Shown: positions 14,617 through 24,625 of the stretch, in pieces | Numbering within the stretch: position 1 is the stretch's first letter | How the letters are laid out: each line of letters starts with the position of its first letter | Source: a virus | IMG/VR virus record: IMGVR_UViG_3300027506_000007 | Span: 1 to 38,540 of that record | Length of the DNA stretch: 38,540 nucleotides | Reading direction: 5' to 3' (one strand) | Translations under genes and position numbers: made by a program | The notes under the pieces: model-generated | The model's input: only the letters and a program-made list of their open reading frames with translations | The model's database searches: none | What the model was told of the DNA's origin: nothing

Positions 14617-16970
14617 TACCTTCCTCCTTGTTTAGGAGCATTGATTCTTTCTCTAGCAACATTCGCCCTTTCTTGAGCTATCTTCTGCTGAGATTCTATT
14701 CGAGCTTGGTTGGCTTCAGCGTTCTGGACAATTCTAGCCTGATCAAGCTTAACGCCTTCCTGCTTGATCGCTATGTCCGCTTGGTCCTTAGCAGCACGCT
14801 GCTGCAGCTCTTGAGCTTTCAGCGCTACTACTGGATCTTCGCCTGTCCCCTCGCCAGAAAGCTGACTCTGGACGCCCTTCATTTCCATCATGCCTTCAGC
14901 GACCTTAATTGAAACCATCGCCTCACGCTGAAGTTCAGAAACCATGCTATCAGGGTCTGCGCCGTACTCTGCAAACAGCTCTGCTTCCGTCGCCTCTTCC
15001 GCCTTTAAGCGTATGTGGTCCAGAATATGCTTCTGCAGTTCAGCCGAACCCAAAGGATTGGCCTGCATAAGAGGCGACATACCCATCATCAGGTGGGCCG
15101 CAATATGTGCGTCGTGTTGTTGACCGGCGAAAGCCTTCAACGACTTGTTATCCGCCGCGTCAGCATTCTCGCTTGCAGGGTCCTTAGGCAACTGGTTAGT
15201 TTCCATCTTCAGGATGCCGTCAATGTCTCGGACGTTCATTGCCTGATAAACACGGTAATACGCCTCGTACATGTTGTGCATTTGCGGCGCACTTTGAGCT
15301 AACTGCAACTGAGCTTGCGCTAACGTAATACGCTGAGCCGCAGAGAAGACGTTAGGGTCAGCAATCGGTAGTATTGCAACCATATGGGTAAAATCTGATC
15401 TTTTTATACATCTAGAGGCTCCGGGGACGTCATATGGGTATTCATCGGGTAGAAATTGCCCAAATCCTGCCGCTAACATCTCGAATTCTTGCGTCTGAGC
15501 GTAGTAAAGGCGCTTGTGTATGGCAGAGGTCACCATCGAACCACGTTCCAACAGCGCAAGCGTAGTGCCTACAGCCGCCTGTTGGTTAGCGTCCCCAACC
15601 TGCATGTCTGCAGTGCTCGCAAGGCGCTTTCCGGCGTCCACTGTGAAGCCCAGAAGCGTAAACAGTGTCTGGCTTGGCTCTTTGTAGGGCAGGGGAAGCA
15701 GTGAACCGCTTAACTCGGAGCCACCGGCGTCAATATCCCGCCATTCGCCCGGCTGAATGGGGTTATCATCGTCAGCAATCCGTGCACCCTTCGCTTTGAA
15801 TCCCGCAGGAAGGTTGGATAGCGTGCCTGCGTCAAGAAGTTGACGCAAAGCGGCCGTTGCAGTCTTACTTAGGCCACCAATCAGGTGAACAAAGCCTAAA
15901 CCGTAAGCGCCGGGGCCTTCAATCAGCACATAATGCACAAAATATTCACGACGACACTTTAATTCGTCATCTTCTAACCAATTTCTGCGTATTCCGACCA
16001 CCTGACCGCTGTTTTCGTCAATAGTAACGACGTAAGGCAGCTTAATTCCGGTCTCGTTGTTCTTTTCGTCGACATCCTCAAAGCCCATAAGGTCTAAATT
16101 GACTTGGAACTCGAGCAAAAAGATTTCTTCTGGCTCGCCGCTTGCTGTCAAACCCGTAACTTTGTCGATTGCATACCTAATTTGGTTGCCGCTTACAGGG
16201 TTTTGCTCTGGATCGACCACTACATCAAGGTATTCACCGGCAACAACACGCTTCCTGAACTCATTTGAGTCCATTGCAATACGCTGTGTAATTCTTGGGC
16301 ACTGAGAGATGACACTCGACCCGTTGTAAGGAATATAGAGGTCGTCAGGAAGAACCAAACGACTAACCATACGACCCAGTTGTTCATCATAATAAACCTT
16401 TTTAAATGCAGAGCCGCCGTATCCGACGTAAAACAGTAACTGATCAAACTCCGGCGTGTATTCTTTCATCACCGACGTGATCTGGTAATTCATAAAGTCC
16501 TGCACGCGCGAAGCCTGTTGGACCTTGTCGATAGTCTCTTTGCCTAAAGTCTCAGTACGGACAGGGCCGCCTGCGGGCATGAGCTCTTTAAACGCTTGCG
16601 ACTGAAACTGGACAACGGCTTCTGTCAGCATGGGGTGTACAGCGCCTGCAGCGCCACGGAACGGCCGTGTACGGTCCTCTATCTTCAGGCCCAGTAGATC
16701 CATTCCTTTGGAATACATCTCTTCCCAGTCCTGCCTAGAGGCCTTGTCTGCGTCGAATAAAGCAAGTAGGTCAGATGAAATGGCGGCAAGCTCATCCTCA
16801 TCAACTACTTCTGCTAGGTTGCTATAGAACTCAACGTCGTCTTCTTCGTTAATTTCAACAACCGCGCTACCGTCATCCTCAAGGATGATTTCAATATCCG
16901 GCTCTTCTTCACCCATCAGTTCAATGATGTCAGTTACTGGGGCCAGATTAACGACTTTATCTACAGGCAT
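14616..16970 (-). CDS. Portal protein
   Basis: A 784-residue protein. The N-terminus is acidic (about 20-60); [20 protein letters not shown], then [20 protein letters not shown] (about 73-120), the helices around [20 protein letters not shown] (157-176), a central beta-rich clip/wing region, and the C-terminal Gln/Ala-rich coiled coil ([20 protein letters not shown] and on) are characteristic of large podophage portals. Twelve copies form the DNA channel and dock the terminase. It lies in the order terminase, polyvalent protein, portal, scaffold, capsid. Confidence 0.9.
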   Translation of the reverse strand: MPVDKVVNLAPVTDIIELMGEEEPDIEIILEDDGSAVVEINEEDDVEFYSNLAEVVDEDELAAISSDLLALFDADKASRQDWEEMYSKGMDLLGLKIEDRTRPFRGAAGAVHPMLTEAVVQFQSQAFKELMPAGGPVRTETLGKETIDKVQQASRVQDFMNYQITSVMKEYTPEFDQLLFYVGYGGSAFKKVYYDEQLGRMVSRLVLPDDLYIPYNGSSVISQCPRITQRIAMDSNEFRKRVVAGEYLDVVVDPEQNPVSGNQIRYAIDKVTGLTASGEPEEIFLLEFQVNLDLMGFEDVDEKNNETGIKLPYVVTIDENSGQVVGIRRNWLEDDELKCRREYFVHYVLIEGPGAYGLGFVHLIGGLSKTATAALRQLLDAGTLSNLPAGFKAKGARIADDDNPIQPGEWRDIDAGGSELSGSLLPLPYKEPSQTLFTLLGFTVDAGKRLASTADMQVGDANQQAAVGTTLALLERGSMVTSAIHKRLYYAQTQEFEMLAAGFGQFLPDEYPYDVPGASRCIKRSDFTHMVAILPIADPNVFSAAQRITLAQAQLQLAQSAPQMHNMYEAYYRVYQAMNVRDIDGILKMETNQLPKDPASENADAADNKSLKAFAGQQHDAHIAAHLMMGMSPLMQANPLGSAELQKHILDHIRLKAEEATEAELFAEYGADPDSMVSELQREAMVSIKVAEGMMEMKGVQSQLSGEGTGEDPVVALKAQELQQRAAKDQADIAIKQEGVKLDQARIVQNAEANQARIESQQKIAQERANVARERINAPKQGGR

Positions 16971-16979
16971 GACTTTGTC

Positions 16980-19900
16980 CTATTTGTATGTTCGGTTGTC
17001 ATTGTACACGCGCTCTACTGATCCGCCATGTTTGAAATAATCAGGCTCGCCTTTTTTACGCTTTTTAGGGTCTAGTGCGTGCTCCGGACTTTCTAGTGGC
17101 CTAGTCTTAACGTCTCTAGCAAGAACTAGAGGTCCAATCTGAATAACTTCTTTTGCTGAGTCTACGGGCTGTCCCGTGGCCTTGTCATAGAAGAACGAAT
17201 GGCGATAGGGGTTCATCCCTACCTGCGTCCAATTTGGATCTTTAATAAACTTTTCGGCCTGTTCTCTGGCGACTTCAGGATCAACATTACGCCACTTGCC
17301 ATTCATTCGAGCAAACGAGGCCTTAGGTTTTTTGCCTGTGGCAACCCCAAAAGCTGATTTAGCGTTACTATTGAATTTAACGTCATCAAGGACGGCTATT
17401 TTACCATAACCTAGTGAGCTTCCAGAAGTGCCCGCGCCTTCATGCACGGATACTACCCACGTGTTGTAGCTGTTGTAAGCAGGGATATCTAGTCTTGACC
17501 CTACCATAGTGCCATCGGCAATCTCTGTGTCTAAACCAATAATACCCTTAGCCACCTTGTTTGCGTCTAGCGCGGATGCAATGTCTTCAAACGAAGATAT
17601 TCGGGGGACTTCCGTGAGGGGGGTAATAGGGCGAAGGCGGTCTACTTCTTTCGAGTAGTCCGAGATAGATAGCTCCCCCCTGCCAAGCTTTTCTGCTGCC
17701 TCAGCAAGTTCGGGAGTTTGTTCTTGTCTAAAATCACCCTTATTAGCTTCACGCCAATCTTGGCGTTGCTGCTCAGTTACTATTTGATTCCCTTGCTCGA
17801 GTTTAGGCTCATCGCCTGCATTCCGGGCAGTGTCATTTTTAGGAGCTTGTCTCTGCGCGCCTTCAGGGCGGGGCTGAGCGCTGCCTTTGGTGGCGAGGTA
17901 GATGGATTCGCTGATTTTTCCTTGTTCATATGCGTCCTCTAATGCTTGGGTTATCTTGGGTAAAGACGTATTGTAATCCATTTTGCTAACATTATCCACA
18001 GTGGTAAGGAACTGTTTTCCTTCCGCGCCGTGGTTATTGACTACTTGAATAGCTACCCTCTCGTCGTTTTTGTATTTGTTCTCAATTTTCTTAATGCTTT
18101 CGCGGGCGTCTCTGTGTGCCCCCAAGAAAATATCAAGCGGAACTGTTCGACCAGAACCGAGTTCTTTTTCCATTTTGTTTGCTCGATTTAGCAACAAAGG
18201 AAAGGCTTTTTCCGGGGGGCGATCTACGTAGATGACAGTTACGGCTTTACCTGAATCCAAAGCCTGATCTATTTGGGCTGAGGACTTCTCAAAGTTAGCT
18301 AGAGTTCCGTCTACGACGAGGTCGTAGGAATCTATCATCTCGTCAGGGAGGCCTGCGGTCTTACCTGAGGCCGCTCCACCGCCAGTAAACACCCACGCAC
18401 CCTCCTGACCCATAGTGTCACGAAGCGCTCGTTGGTACATAAGTTGATTTAATGCCGTAGAGGTATCGTGGACATTTTGAGAAAGACCCCTATCATTACG
18501 GTAGTTCGGGCTTAGCTCTCTGACGAAGTCCGTATTAAGGACCTTTCCACCCTTAGAATCAGGAAGTTGTCGGTATTGGGCTATGGCAGCCTCGGGGTCG
18601 GCGCCCACCTGCTCATTAAAGCGCTGAGCCACAGGATCATTAACGACCCGTGGCAGTTTGGCTATCTTTTCTGCGTCATAGCTAAGAGCTTGGGCTTCTG
18701 GACCTTTTGCGGCAGGAGTAACTGCTCCTAGCGCCTCATCCTGTAATCTTACAGCGTCGTCGTAATCCGTAACTACAGGAACATCCTTAGCGCCGCCAAA
18801 GTATTCTGGATCATGGACAAAGAAGACTACATCTGGCTCGCCCTTACTGTACTTGGCAAATGCTTTCTTGTCCCAGTTAGGTGGCGCAAATTCATCATTC
18901 CAAGGAAGGCGCGCTACTGGGCGGAATCCTACGGCTTCGTAAATCTCAGGTAGGTACGTATCAAACGCATCTAACTTAGTGCCGCCTGCCTGTACTGCCG
19001 CTTGAAGCATTGCAAAACTTCCGCCCTTAGGCTCATTTGGCGACGCAAACACAGCGACTATGTCACCGTCCGGCTTAATGGCAAACCCACTGCCTGCTTC
19101 AGTTCGGAAGAGGTTGTAGCCAGAAAGGTCTTCTGCGCTCTTGATTTCTACCTGAGAACCTAACCTATGGTTTGCCATAGCGTTGGTCATTTCTACGTTA
19201 TAGGCAGGCGCATTAGCCGCTGCATCTAGTTGTCGAATAACCGGTAGGTTAAGGCCTGCGCTCTGGTATTGGGTCAGGGCACTACTGTCTGGGGAGAAGC
19301 TTAAAAGCCCATCTCCTCCATATCCCTCGACAGTTCCTCTCTGGTAAGGTCCGGATGTTTCTTGAGTACGTCGTCCATTATCGACTCCCTGAACCACGCC
19401 TGTTGCGGCTGCTCTTCGGCCCTGATCGGCTCTGAAGGCGCGGAGGAACTTTCGTCTTCGTTCAGAAAGGGTGTCCCCACCCGCGTAAGGCCTAACATCG
19501 CCTGATCTAAAGCTGCCGTCGGCGTTAGCGTTTTCGAATTGTCTTGCGGCATCGTCTAATTTCCTTCTATTGACTTCTGGTCTCTCGTACCAAGGACCAG
19601 AAACTGATTCTGTTACCTTAAATCCTTTAGGTACTATACCATTTTTTGGTGCTTTAACAAACATTTCAAATTCTTTTTGCCTTTCTGGGGTCATTCTTAC
19701 TACATTTCCCTCAGAAAGAGGATATTCGACTACTGGGCCGTTAATTGCTTGTCGATAAGTCATGCCAGAGGAGAAAGTGCCGGGCTTTCCTTCCGTAACA
19801 CCGAACCCAATAGGTGATCCGCTTCTAACTGACTGCAGAGTACTGTGCGATACGCCTTGATTTCCTTCAATCAACCACGTTTCCCAGTGCATACGACCAA

Positions 19901-22900
19901 GGCTGCCATCTTGTGGACGGCCTATCATCTCATAGGCTTTCTTGGCAGAGTCTTTAAGGCCATTTTCTAGCATCTCAGTGACCATCAAACCCCGTGGGCC
20001 ACCTAAAATGCTGCTTAGACCGCCTTTGTTGATGCCATCATAGATGTTTTTGCCTTCATATCGCCCGTCATCCCACAAATGTCTGGACTGAATACGGTCC
20101 ATGACCAACAAATCGTCTTTACCTGACACTAAACCGATAAACGAAACGACCTTGTTGTCAATGCCCGGCTTATTTGTCAAAGCAAAAAACTTCCGACGGA
20201 ATTGTGGGCCCGATACTTTAGGGTCCGCCAAGTCATTATGCAGCGTTCTTAGTGCTGACTGGCCGTTATCTGACTTTTCACTTAATGCCTTAAGCAGAGT
20301 TCCTGCCGCATTAGCGTTCATCGTTACCTGCTTAGCCGGAGAACCCTCAGGCAAGCTTTCTGAAACCATCTGCTTCCAAGAAGTAAGGTCCGCATCCGTA
20401 AATTCGCCATTAACCGACTTAGCAATGTAGGGCTCGGCCTTTGACACGAGGTCAAGGAATGCCGCTTCTTGCTGCACGGGCCCCGCACCACGGGACAAGA
20501 TGCCCCAAAGGAACATACGGCCGGTAAGATCTGGGGTAGCAATCTTGGAGTTGTATAAATTCTTTATCTCGTTAACGTACCTAAAGCCTTCGTCCACCGT
20601 CGCTTTTAGCTGTGGCGTAAGCTTGTCGAGTTTGGCCGCTAACGCTGAAGGAGTCTGGTTATAGCCAATAGCTTGAGAAGGTGGCGCAGGCAGATAGTCT
20701 CCGCCAAAGGCTTGTGCCTCTGCAGTTAACCAGTTATTTGCAGAAGCTAACGCATTAGGATTGGTTCGCACTACCGCGTCTATTTCCCCAAGAACCTTGT
20801 TTTTGTTCTGAGGAGTAAAGCTTTGAACAACCGGCATGATTGGTTTTTCGCCGGTGCCCTGCGTCAAAAGAATAGGCGGAAGAGAGTGGCCTTTTGCATC
20901 TGGAATTATTTCTGCAGGAGGCACTGGGACCGTTGCCGTGCCTGTAGGGGTAGGCGCCTCTAGTGCAGGAGTTTCAATCGCTGTGGTGGCCGTTAAGTTA
21001 TCTAACAGTTTACGAGAGTCAGTCTGAACAACATCGCCCGCAGGAAGGTCGTCCGCTACGGTAATGATACCCTTCCTGCTTACTTTAGGCGCCTTTGCTT
21101 TCATGAAAGGAAAGGCAGAAATCATTTCAACAGTAACAGCCGCTTCTAGCCTATCTGCTTCTTCAAAATCCCCTCGCGCACGTGCAGCGTTAGCTAGACC
21201 AGAGGCGTCCTCTGCCCTGTTAACTGCACGTACTTGCTGACTGACAGGGAAGTTGTCTAATGCAAATCCTGCAGGGTCTTCCTTGGCAGACTGTTTAACT
21301 GCCTTGCCCATACCATAAATGTCCGTCAACATTTTTGCCGAAGGACTGGGAGAGGTAACCACCTCTTTGCCGTAATCATAAAGGCCCCCCACAACATCCG
21401 GTATACCTGCAATGGCGTTACCAAAAATGCTTCGCTCGCCCTCTGGCGTAAAGGGAGTTCGAGTAGCCGTCGTTAAGAGCCTGTCAAGCATGGCTTGGCT
21501 TTCGGTCTGTACTTGATCCGTGGGCCGTGGTTCTTGGGCAGGGGCAGGCGCCTCTTCAGTATCCATCGCCATTAACTGAGCAGTGAGCTCGTCAGCCGTC
21601 ATCGAGTCCGCAGGACCATTGTCCGCGAACCCTTCAGACTTTTTTACAGGGCCGCCCTCCGCGAACACCGGAACAATTCTGGCGCCACCGGCAGTGCCGA
21701 GGTCTCTGGCAAGTAACTCGGTGTTGTAGCCTTGGGTTGTGAAGTTAGACTGGCGACTCTCTTCGTCGCCCTCGCCGAACTGGCCTATGGCCGGTGAGGT
21801 GTAAGACTGGCCACCCCCTTGGGCTTGAGCCAACGTAAACGGCGTTCGCGTGCCTGCGGCTATCTCAGCGCGGCCGTAGGTGTTGTAGTGGTTCAGAGCG
21901 AAACTCTCTGGCGTAGTGTTTGCAGGGATTTCTCCCGCTGCCTTAGCGCGAGCGTAGTCTATTCCGACATCCTCGTTTAACCGGAGGTAGTCAGCAATAG
22001 TTCCTGTAGGAGCTGCGCCAGAAACAGGGGCTGTTCGGTTTTGTGAATCCTGCTGACGCATTAACGCATAAAGCTGTGAGCGAGACAGACCGCCACCGTA
22101 GCTTCCGGTCCTATTCAAAAGGCTACTGTACTGGTCGTATCTTGCTTGGTCGCCGCCGGTCAATTGACGAAGGTCCTGTGACGAGCGGCCTTGGGTATAA
22201 CGATTAAGCGTATTGGTATTCATCAGAGACCGTGGTCGGCTCGTGACAGAAGGGGGAGTAAAGCTGAACCCTGATCCGGTGGCCGAGAGCAACTTAGCAG
22301 CAGGCGTGTAGTCAAAACCCGTTAGCTTCTGTGTGCCCATCACATCTTCGGTGACCTCGGTCCGTGGAGCGCTGTCCCTGAACTCACGGTCGAGTGCTTC
22401 CTCGCCCGGCGCATAAATGCCGGGGTCAAAGTCAATCGGCTGATAGACCGTAGGAGGCACGTACTCGGTTTGCGTTTGAGGGAAAACATCAATTACTTTC
22501 TTTTCCTCTTCCACAAAGTCCGGTGAGGTAAATAAAAGCTCGGGGCTAACACCTGCGGCTAACATGTCTTGGAACGTGACCCCACGCTCTGTCGCAATGC
22601 GCTGCACTTCTCGCTTTTCTGCTTCGTCAATTACGCCGTCCGCCGCCAAGCCTGCTACGTACTGCTTAGCGTTAGCTGCGATTTCTTCCTGTGTCATATT
22701 TGCGTAAGGGGAATACGCAGTAAACGAAGACTCAACAGAACTAGGAGTGATGTAGGTGGGGGTAAATCTTGGCTCGGGAGAAGTGAAGATCGCGTCGATA
22801 GTGCTCTGCTTTACTCCCGCGGCTAGTGCGTCATCTACGCTAACGCCTGATTCTAAAATGGCATTGTAAGCAGTCTCTACATCCCATGAAGAAGGGTCGT

Positions 22901-23030
22901 CGGCTATCTCACCAAGGATACGTTGCTCAGCGGCCAGAAGGTCGGCGGCAGTTTGGCCGTACTTGCCGTAGGTGGCTTCACCGCCCTCGGCCATTCTAAG
23001 GAGCATTTCTTTAGCGGAATAATTAGGCAT
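16980..23030 (-). CDS. Giant polyvalent protein with zeta-like kinase domain
   Basis: A 2016-residue multidomain protein. Visible parts: an N-terminal repeat pair (GVSVDDALAAGV near 62 and GVTFQDMLAAGV near 150); a D-Y-L-R-L-N-E-D-V...H-Y-N-T-Y-G-R motif (347-388); low-complexity linkers; a helical middle (800-1050); a GNAT-like segment ending L-P-E-I-Y-E-A-V-G-F (1360-1369); a P-loop domain with Walker A GGGAASGKT (1550-1558), D1574 and the Y-V-D-R-P strand (1601-1605), resembling zeta-toxin kinases; and a C-terminal domain (about 1856-1973, including W-T-Q-V-G-M-N-P-Y-R-H-S-F-F-Y-D) typical of phage polyvalent proteins. Family knowledge: such proteins are thought to be injected with the DNA to counter host defences. 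Located between terminase and portal, so probably a virion protein. The start ATG has only a weak AGGG upstream. Confidence 0.75.
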   Translation of the reverse strand: MPNYSAKEMLLRMAEGGEATYGKYGQTAADLLAAEQRILGEIADDPSSWDVETAYNAILESGVSVDDALAAGVKQSTIDAIFTSPEPRFTPTYITPSSVESSFTAYSPYANMTQEEIAANAKQYVAGLAADGVIDEAEKREVQRIATERGVTFQDMLAAGVSPELLFTSPDFVEEEKKVIDVFPQTQTEYVPPTVYQPIDFDPGIYAPGEEALDREFRDSAPRTEVTEDVMGTQKLTGFDYTPAAKLLSATGSGFSFTPPSVTSRPRSLMNTNTLNRYTQGRSSQDLRQLTGGDQARYDQYSSLLNRTGSYGGGLSRSQLYALMRQQDSQNRTAPVSGAAPTGTIADYLRLNEDVGIDYARAKAAGEIPANTTPESFALNHYNTYGRAEIAAGTRTPFTLAQAQGGGQSYTSPAIGQFGEGDEESRQSNFTTQGYNTELLARDLGTAGGARIVPVFAEGGPVKKSEGFADNGPADSMTADELTAQLMAMDTEEAPAPAQEPRPTDQVQTESQAMLDRLLTTATRTPFTPEGERSIFGNAIAGIPDVVGGLYDYGKEVVTSPSPSAKMLTDIYGMGKAVKQSAKEDPAGFALDNFPVSQQVRAVNRAEDASGLANAARARGDFEEADRLEAAVTVEMISAFPFMKAKAPKVSRKGIITVADDLPAGDVVQTDSRKLLDNLTATTAIETPALEAPTPTGTATVPVPPAEIIPDAKGHSLPPILLTQGTGEKPIMPVVQSFTPQNKNKVLGEIDAVVRTNPNALASANNWLTAEAQAFGGDYLPAPPSQAIGYNQTPSALAAKLDKLTPQLKATVDEGFRYVNEIKNLYNSKIATPDLTGRMFLWGILSRGAGPVQQEAAFLDLVSKAEPYIAKSVNGEFTDADLTSWKQMVSESLPEGSPAKQVTMNANAAGTLLKALSEKSDNGQSALRTLHNDLADPKVSGPQFRRKFFALTNKPGIDNKVVSFIGLVSGKDDLLVMDRIQSRHLWDDGRYEGKNIYDGINKGGLSSILGGPRGLMVTEMLENGLKDSAKKAYEMIGRPQDGSLGRMHWETWLIEGNQGVSHSTLQSVRSGSPIGFGVTEGKPGTFSSGMTYRQAINGPVVEYPLSEGNVVRMTPERQKEFEMFVKAPKNGIVPKGFKVTESVSGPWYERPEVNRRKLDDAARQFENANADGSFRSGDVRPYAGGDTLSERRRKFLRAFRADQGRRAAATGVVQGVDNGRRTQETSGPYQRGTVEGYGGDGLLSFSPDSSALTQYQSAGLNLPVIRQLDAAANAPAYNVEMTNAMANHRLGSQVEIKSAEDLSGYNLFRTEAGSGFAIKPDGDIVAVFASPNEPKGGSFAMLQAAVQAGGTKLDAFDTYLPEIYEAVGFRPVARLPWNDEFAPPNWDKKAFAKYSKGEPDVVFFVHDPEYFGGAKDVPVVTDYDDAVRLQDEALGAVTPAAKGPEAQALSYDAEKIAKLPRVVNDPVAQRFNEQVGADPEAAIAQYRQLPDSKGGKVLNTDFVRELSPNYRNDRGLSQNVHDTSTALNQLMYQRALRDTMGQEGAWVFTGGGAASGKTAGLPDEMIDSYDLVVDGTLANFEKSSAQIDQALDSGKAVTVIYVDRPPEKAFPLLLNRANKMEKELGSGRTVPLDIFLGAHRDARESIKKIENKYKNDERVAIQVVNNHGAEGKQFLTTVDNVSKMDYNTSLPKITQALEDAYEQGKISESIYLATKGSAQPRPEGAQRQAPKNDTARNAGDEPKLEQGNQIVTEQQRQDWREANKGDFRQEQTPELAEAAEKLGRGELSISDYSKEVDRLRPITPLTEVPRISSFEDIASALDANKVAKGIIGLDTEIADGTMVGSRLDIPAYNSYNTWVVSVHEGAGTSGSSLGYGKIAVLDDVKFNSNAKSAFGVATGKKPKASFARMNGKWRNVDPEVAREQAEKFIKDPNWTQVGMNPYRHSFFYDKATGQPVDSAKEVIQIGPLVLARDVKTRPLESPEHALDPKKRKKGEPDYFKHGGSVERVYNDNRTYK
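19301..19552 (-). CDS. Nested out-of-frame ORF inside the polyvalent gene
   Basis: An 83-codon ORF lies in another frame on the same strand, within residues about 1160-1243 of the polyvalent protein. It starts with ATG 8 nt after AAGGAA. Its product looks protein-like: an acidic Pro/Ser linker, then W-F-R-E-S-I-M-D-D-V-L-K-K-H-P-D-L-T-R-E-E-L and the end DMEEMGF, a pattern I associate with small proteins near portal genes of polyvalent-protein phages. The main frame in the same stretch is Arg/Gly-rich and irregular. It could be a true overlapping gene, a relic of a fused gene, or chance. Confidence 0.4.
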   Translation of the reverse strand: MPQDNSKTLTPTAALDQAMLGLTRVGTPFLNEDESSSAPSEPIRAEEQPQQAWFRESIMDDVLKKHPDLTREELSRDMEEMGF

Positions 23031-23074
23031 AGGTAAAGCCCTACAGATAAGGTTAGTTATTCCGCATTCTAGGC

Positions 23075-24556
23075 CTAATAGTACTCTGGGACAAGTCCTT
23101 CATTTTCCGAAGGTTCGTCGTCCTCGTCGCTGTACAAAGAGATAAAGTTACCTGCGCGGAAACGCATCAAAGCCTGAGTCGTACTGTCCACGATGTCGTC
23201 GTTATCCCCGTTAGGAAACGCGGCACACTGCTCCATCACTTCATCCGCCCAATCCGTCTCAGGCGCCCAGACCATGCCAGACTCGAAAATCGGTGCGACA
23301 GAGTTTGCACGGGAAATTTTATCTTGGCCCGCGCGCCGCCCGCCGGGGCTATACATCGTGACAGGAATACCCATCCTACGCAGTTCCTGTTGGAGCGTGA
23401 TCCCCGTCGCCTTGGCCTCGATTAAGACATTATCCGGCTGCCAGTAATCATACTGCTCCTTCGCCTTACGCTTTAGGTCAGGGAAGTCCCACCGGCCTTT
23501 ACGCATGTCAACAAGCAACAGATTAGGCCCCGAGTCCTCCGTTGGGAAGAAAACGGCCCACGTCGTGATAACAGAGAAATCCGCCGTCTCCTTCTTCGAG
23601 TACGCGGTATCGTAAGACTGGATTAGGTATTCCATCTGAGGCATGTAGTCTTTGTCCCAAATGCGCCACCACTCACGCTTCAGGATTGCACCTTCATCGG
23701 CCGTGGGCCGTTGTTGGTACATCGCGTTCCATTTCTGCACCGACATCGATGCACGGACCGCGCGGAGCTCGTCAAGTTCCCAGAAGCTAGGCCAAAGGGC
23801 TCTTTCGTTCTCCTCACCTTCATCAAAAACAGCAGGAAACTCGATAACCTCCCATTGGTCCGCATTCGAGTTAGATTGTGATTTCAGCAATCGGGCCGTT
23901 AGGTCCTTCGTTCCCCACCTTGTCATCACAATAACAATTGCACCGCCCGGCTGCAATCGAGTTCTAGGCCCAGAGGTGTACCAGTCCCAAGCGTTGTCCA
24001 GAGCTAAAACCGAGGCCGCGTCTTGCTCCGAGTGCGGGTCATCGATGATCAACATATCCGCACCACGGCCCGTCATCGCGCCGCCTACACCTACAGCAAA
24101 GTACTCCCCACCACTGTTCGTGTCCCACCTTCCGGCGGCTTTACTGTCAGCCTTCAAGGCAACCTCAGGGAATACTTCCTTGTATTTATCCAGATCCATC
24201 AAGTTACGCACCTTACGGCCAAAGCGTACAGCGAGCTCGCCGGTGTGTGTCGCTTGAATGATCTTGGTGCTTGGCTTACGGCCCATGATGTAGGCAGGCA
24301 GCAGATACGACGCGAATTCTGATTTGGTGTGTCGAGGCGGCATGTTCACGATCAAGCGCTTCAGGGTTCCTTTGGCTATTCGATCAAAGGCGTCGGCCAT
24401 AATCTTATGGTGGCTGCTTAGTATCGCCTCGGGCCAGACGTATTGAGAAAAACCGATAAACGTGTCCTTAGCCCGTTCTTGGCCCTCTAGCAGGGCTAGT
24501 CGGAGTTCTAGTTTTAATCGTTCGGCTTCGACATCTTGCTGCATACGAATTCCCAT
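23075..24556 (-). CDS. terL: Terminase large subunit
   Basis: A 493-residue packaging ATPase/nuclease. ATPase motifs: Walker A-like PPRHTKS (73-79), Walker B MLIIDDPH (168-175, D172 and D173), and MTRW (211-214) as the coupling motif. RNase H-like nuclease motifs: D316 (SYDTAYS), E380 (IEAKATG) and D453/D454/D457 (DNDDIVDS). Length and motif order are complete. It would cut concatemeric DNA and drive it into the prohead through the portal. Two in-frame ATGs (24556 and 24544) are possible; neither has a strong Shine-Dalgarno, and an imperfect dyad lies directly upstream. Confidence 0.93.
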   Translation of the reverse strand: MGIRMQQDVEAERLKLELRLALLEGQERAKDTFIGFSQYVWPEAILSSHHKIMADAFDRIAKGTLKRLIVNMPPRHTKSEFASYLLPAYIMGRKPSTKIIQATHTGELAVRFGRKVRNLMDLDKYKEVFPEVALKADSKAAGRWDTNSGGEYFAVGVGGAMTGRGADMLIIDDPHSEQDAASVLALDNAWDWYTSGPRTRLQPGGAIVIVMTRWGTKDLTARLLKSQSNSNADQWEVIEFPAVFDEGEENERALWPSFWELDELRAVRASMSVQKWNAMYQQRPTADEGAILKREWWRIWDKDYMPQMEYLIQSYDTAYSKKETADFSVITTWAVFFPTEDSGPNLLLVDMRKGRWDFPDLKRKAKEQYDYWQPDNVLIEAKATGITLQQELRRMGIPVTMYSPGGRRAGQDKISRANSVAPIFESGMVWAPETDWADEVMEQCAAFPNGDNDDIVDSTTQALMRFRAGNFISLYSDEDDEPSENEGLVPEYY

Positions 24557-24574
24557 TTAGTAAAATTTTGCTAA
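24557..24574. repeat. Imperfect dyad directly upstream of terL
   Basis: TTAGTAAAATTTTGCTAA is a near-palindrome (one mismatched pair in 18 nt) that abuts the first ATG of terL. It occupies the place where a ribosome binding site would be, so it may be an operator or a translation-control hairpin. Confidence 0.4.
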
Positions 24575-24625
24575 AAATTTATGGCCCTTTTGATTTTAAA
24601 AAACAAGGGGGTGGGTTGGCTAGGT

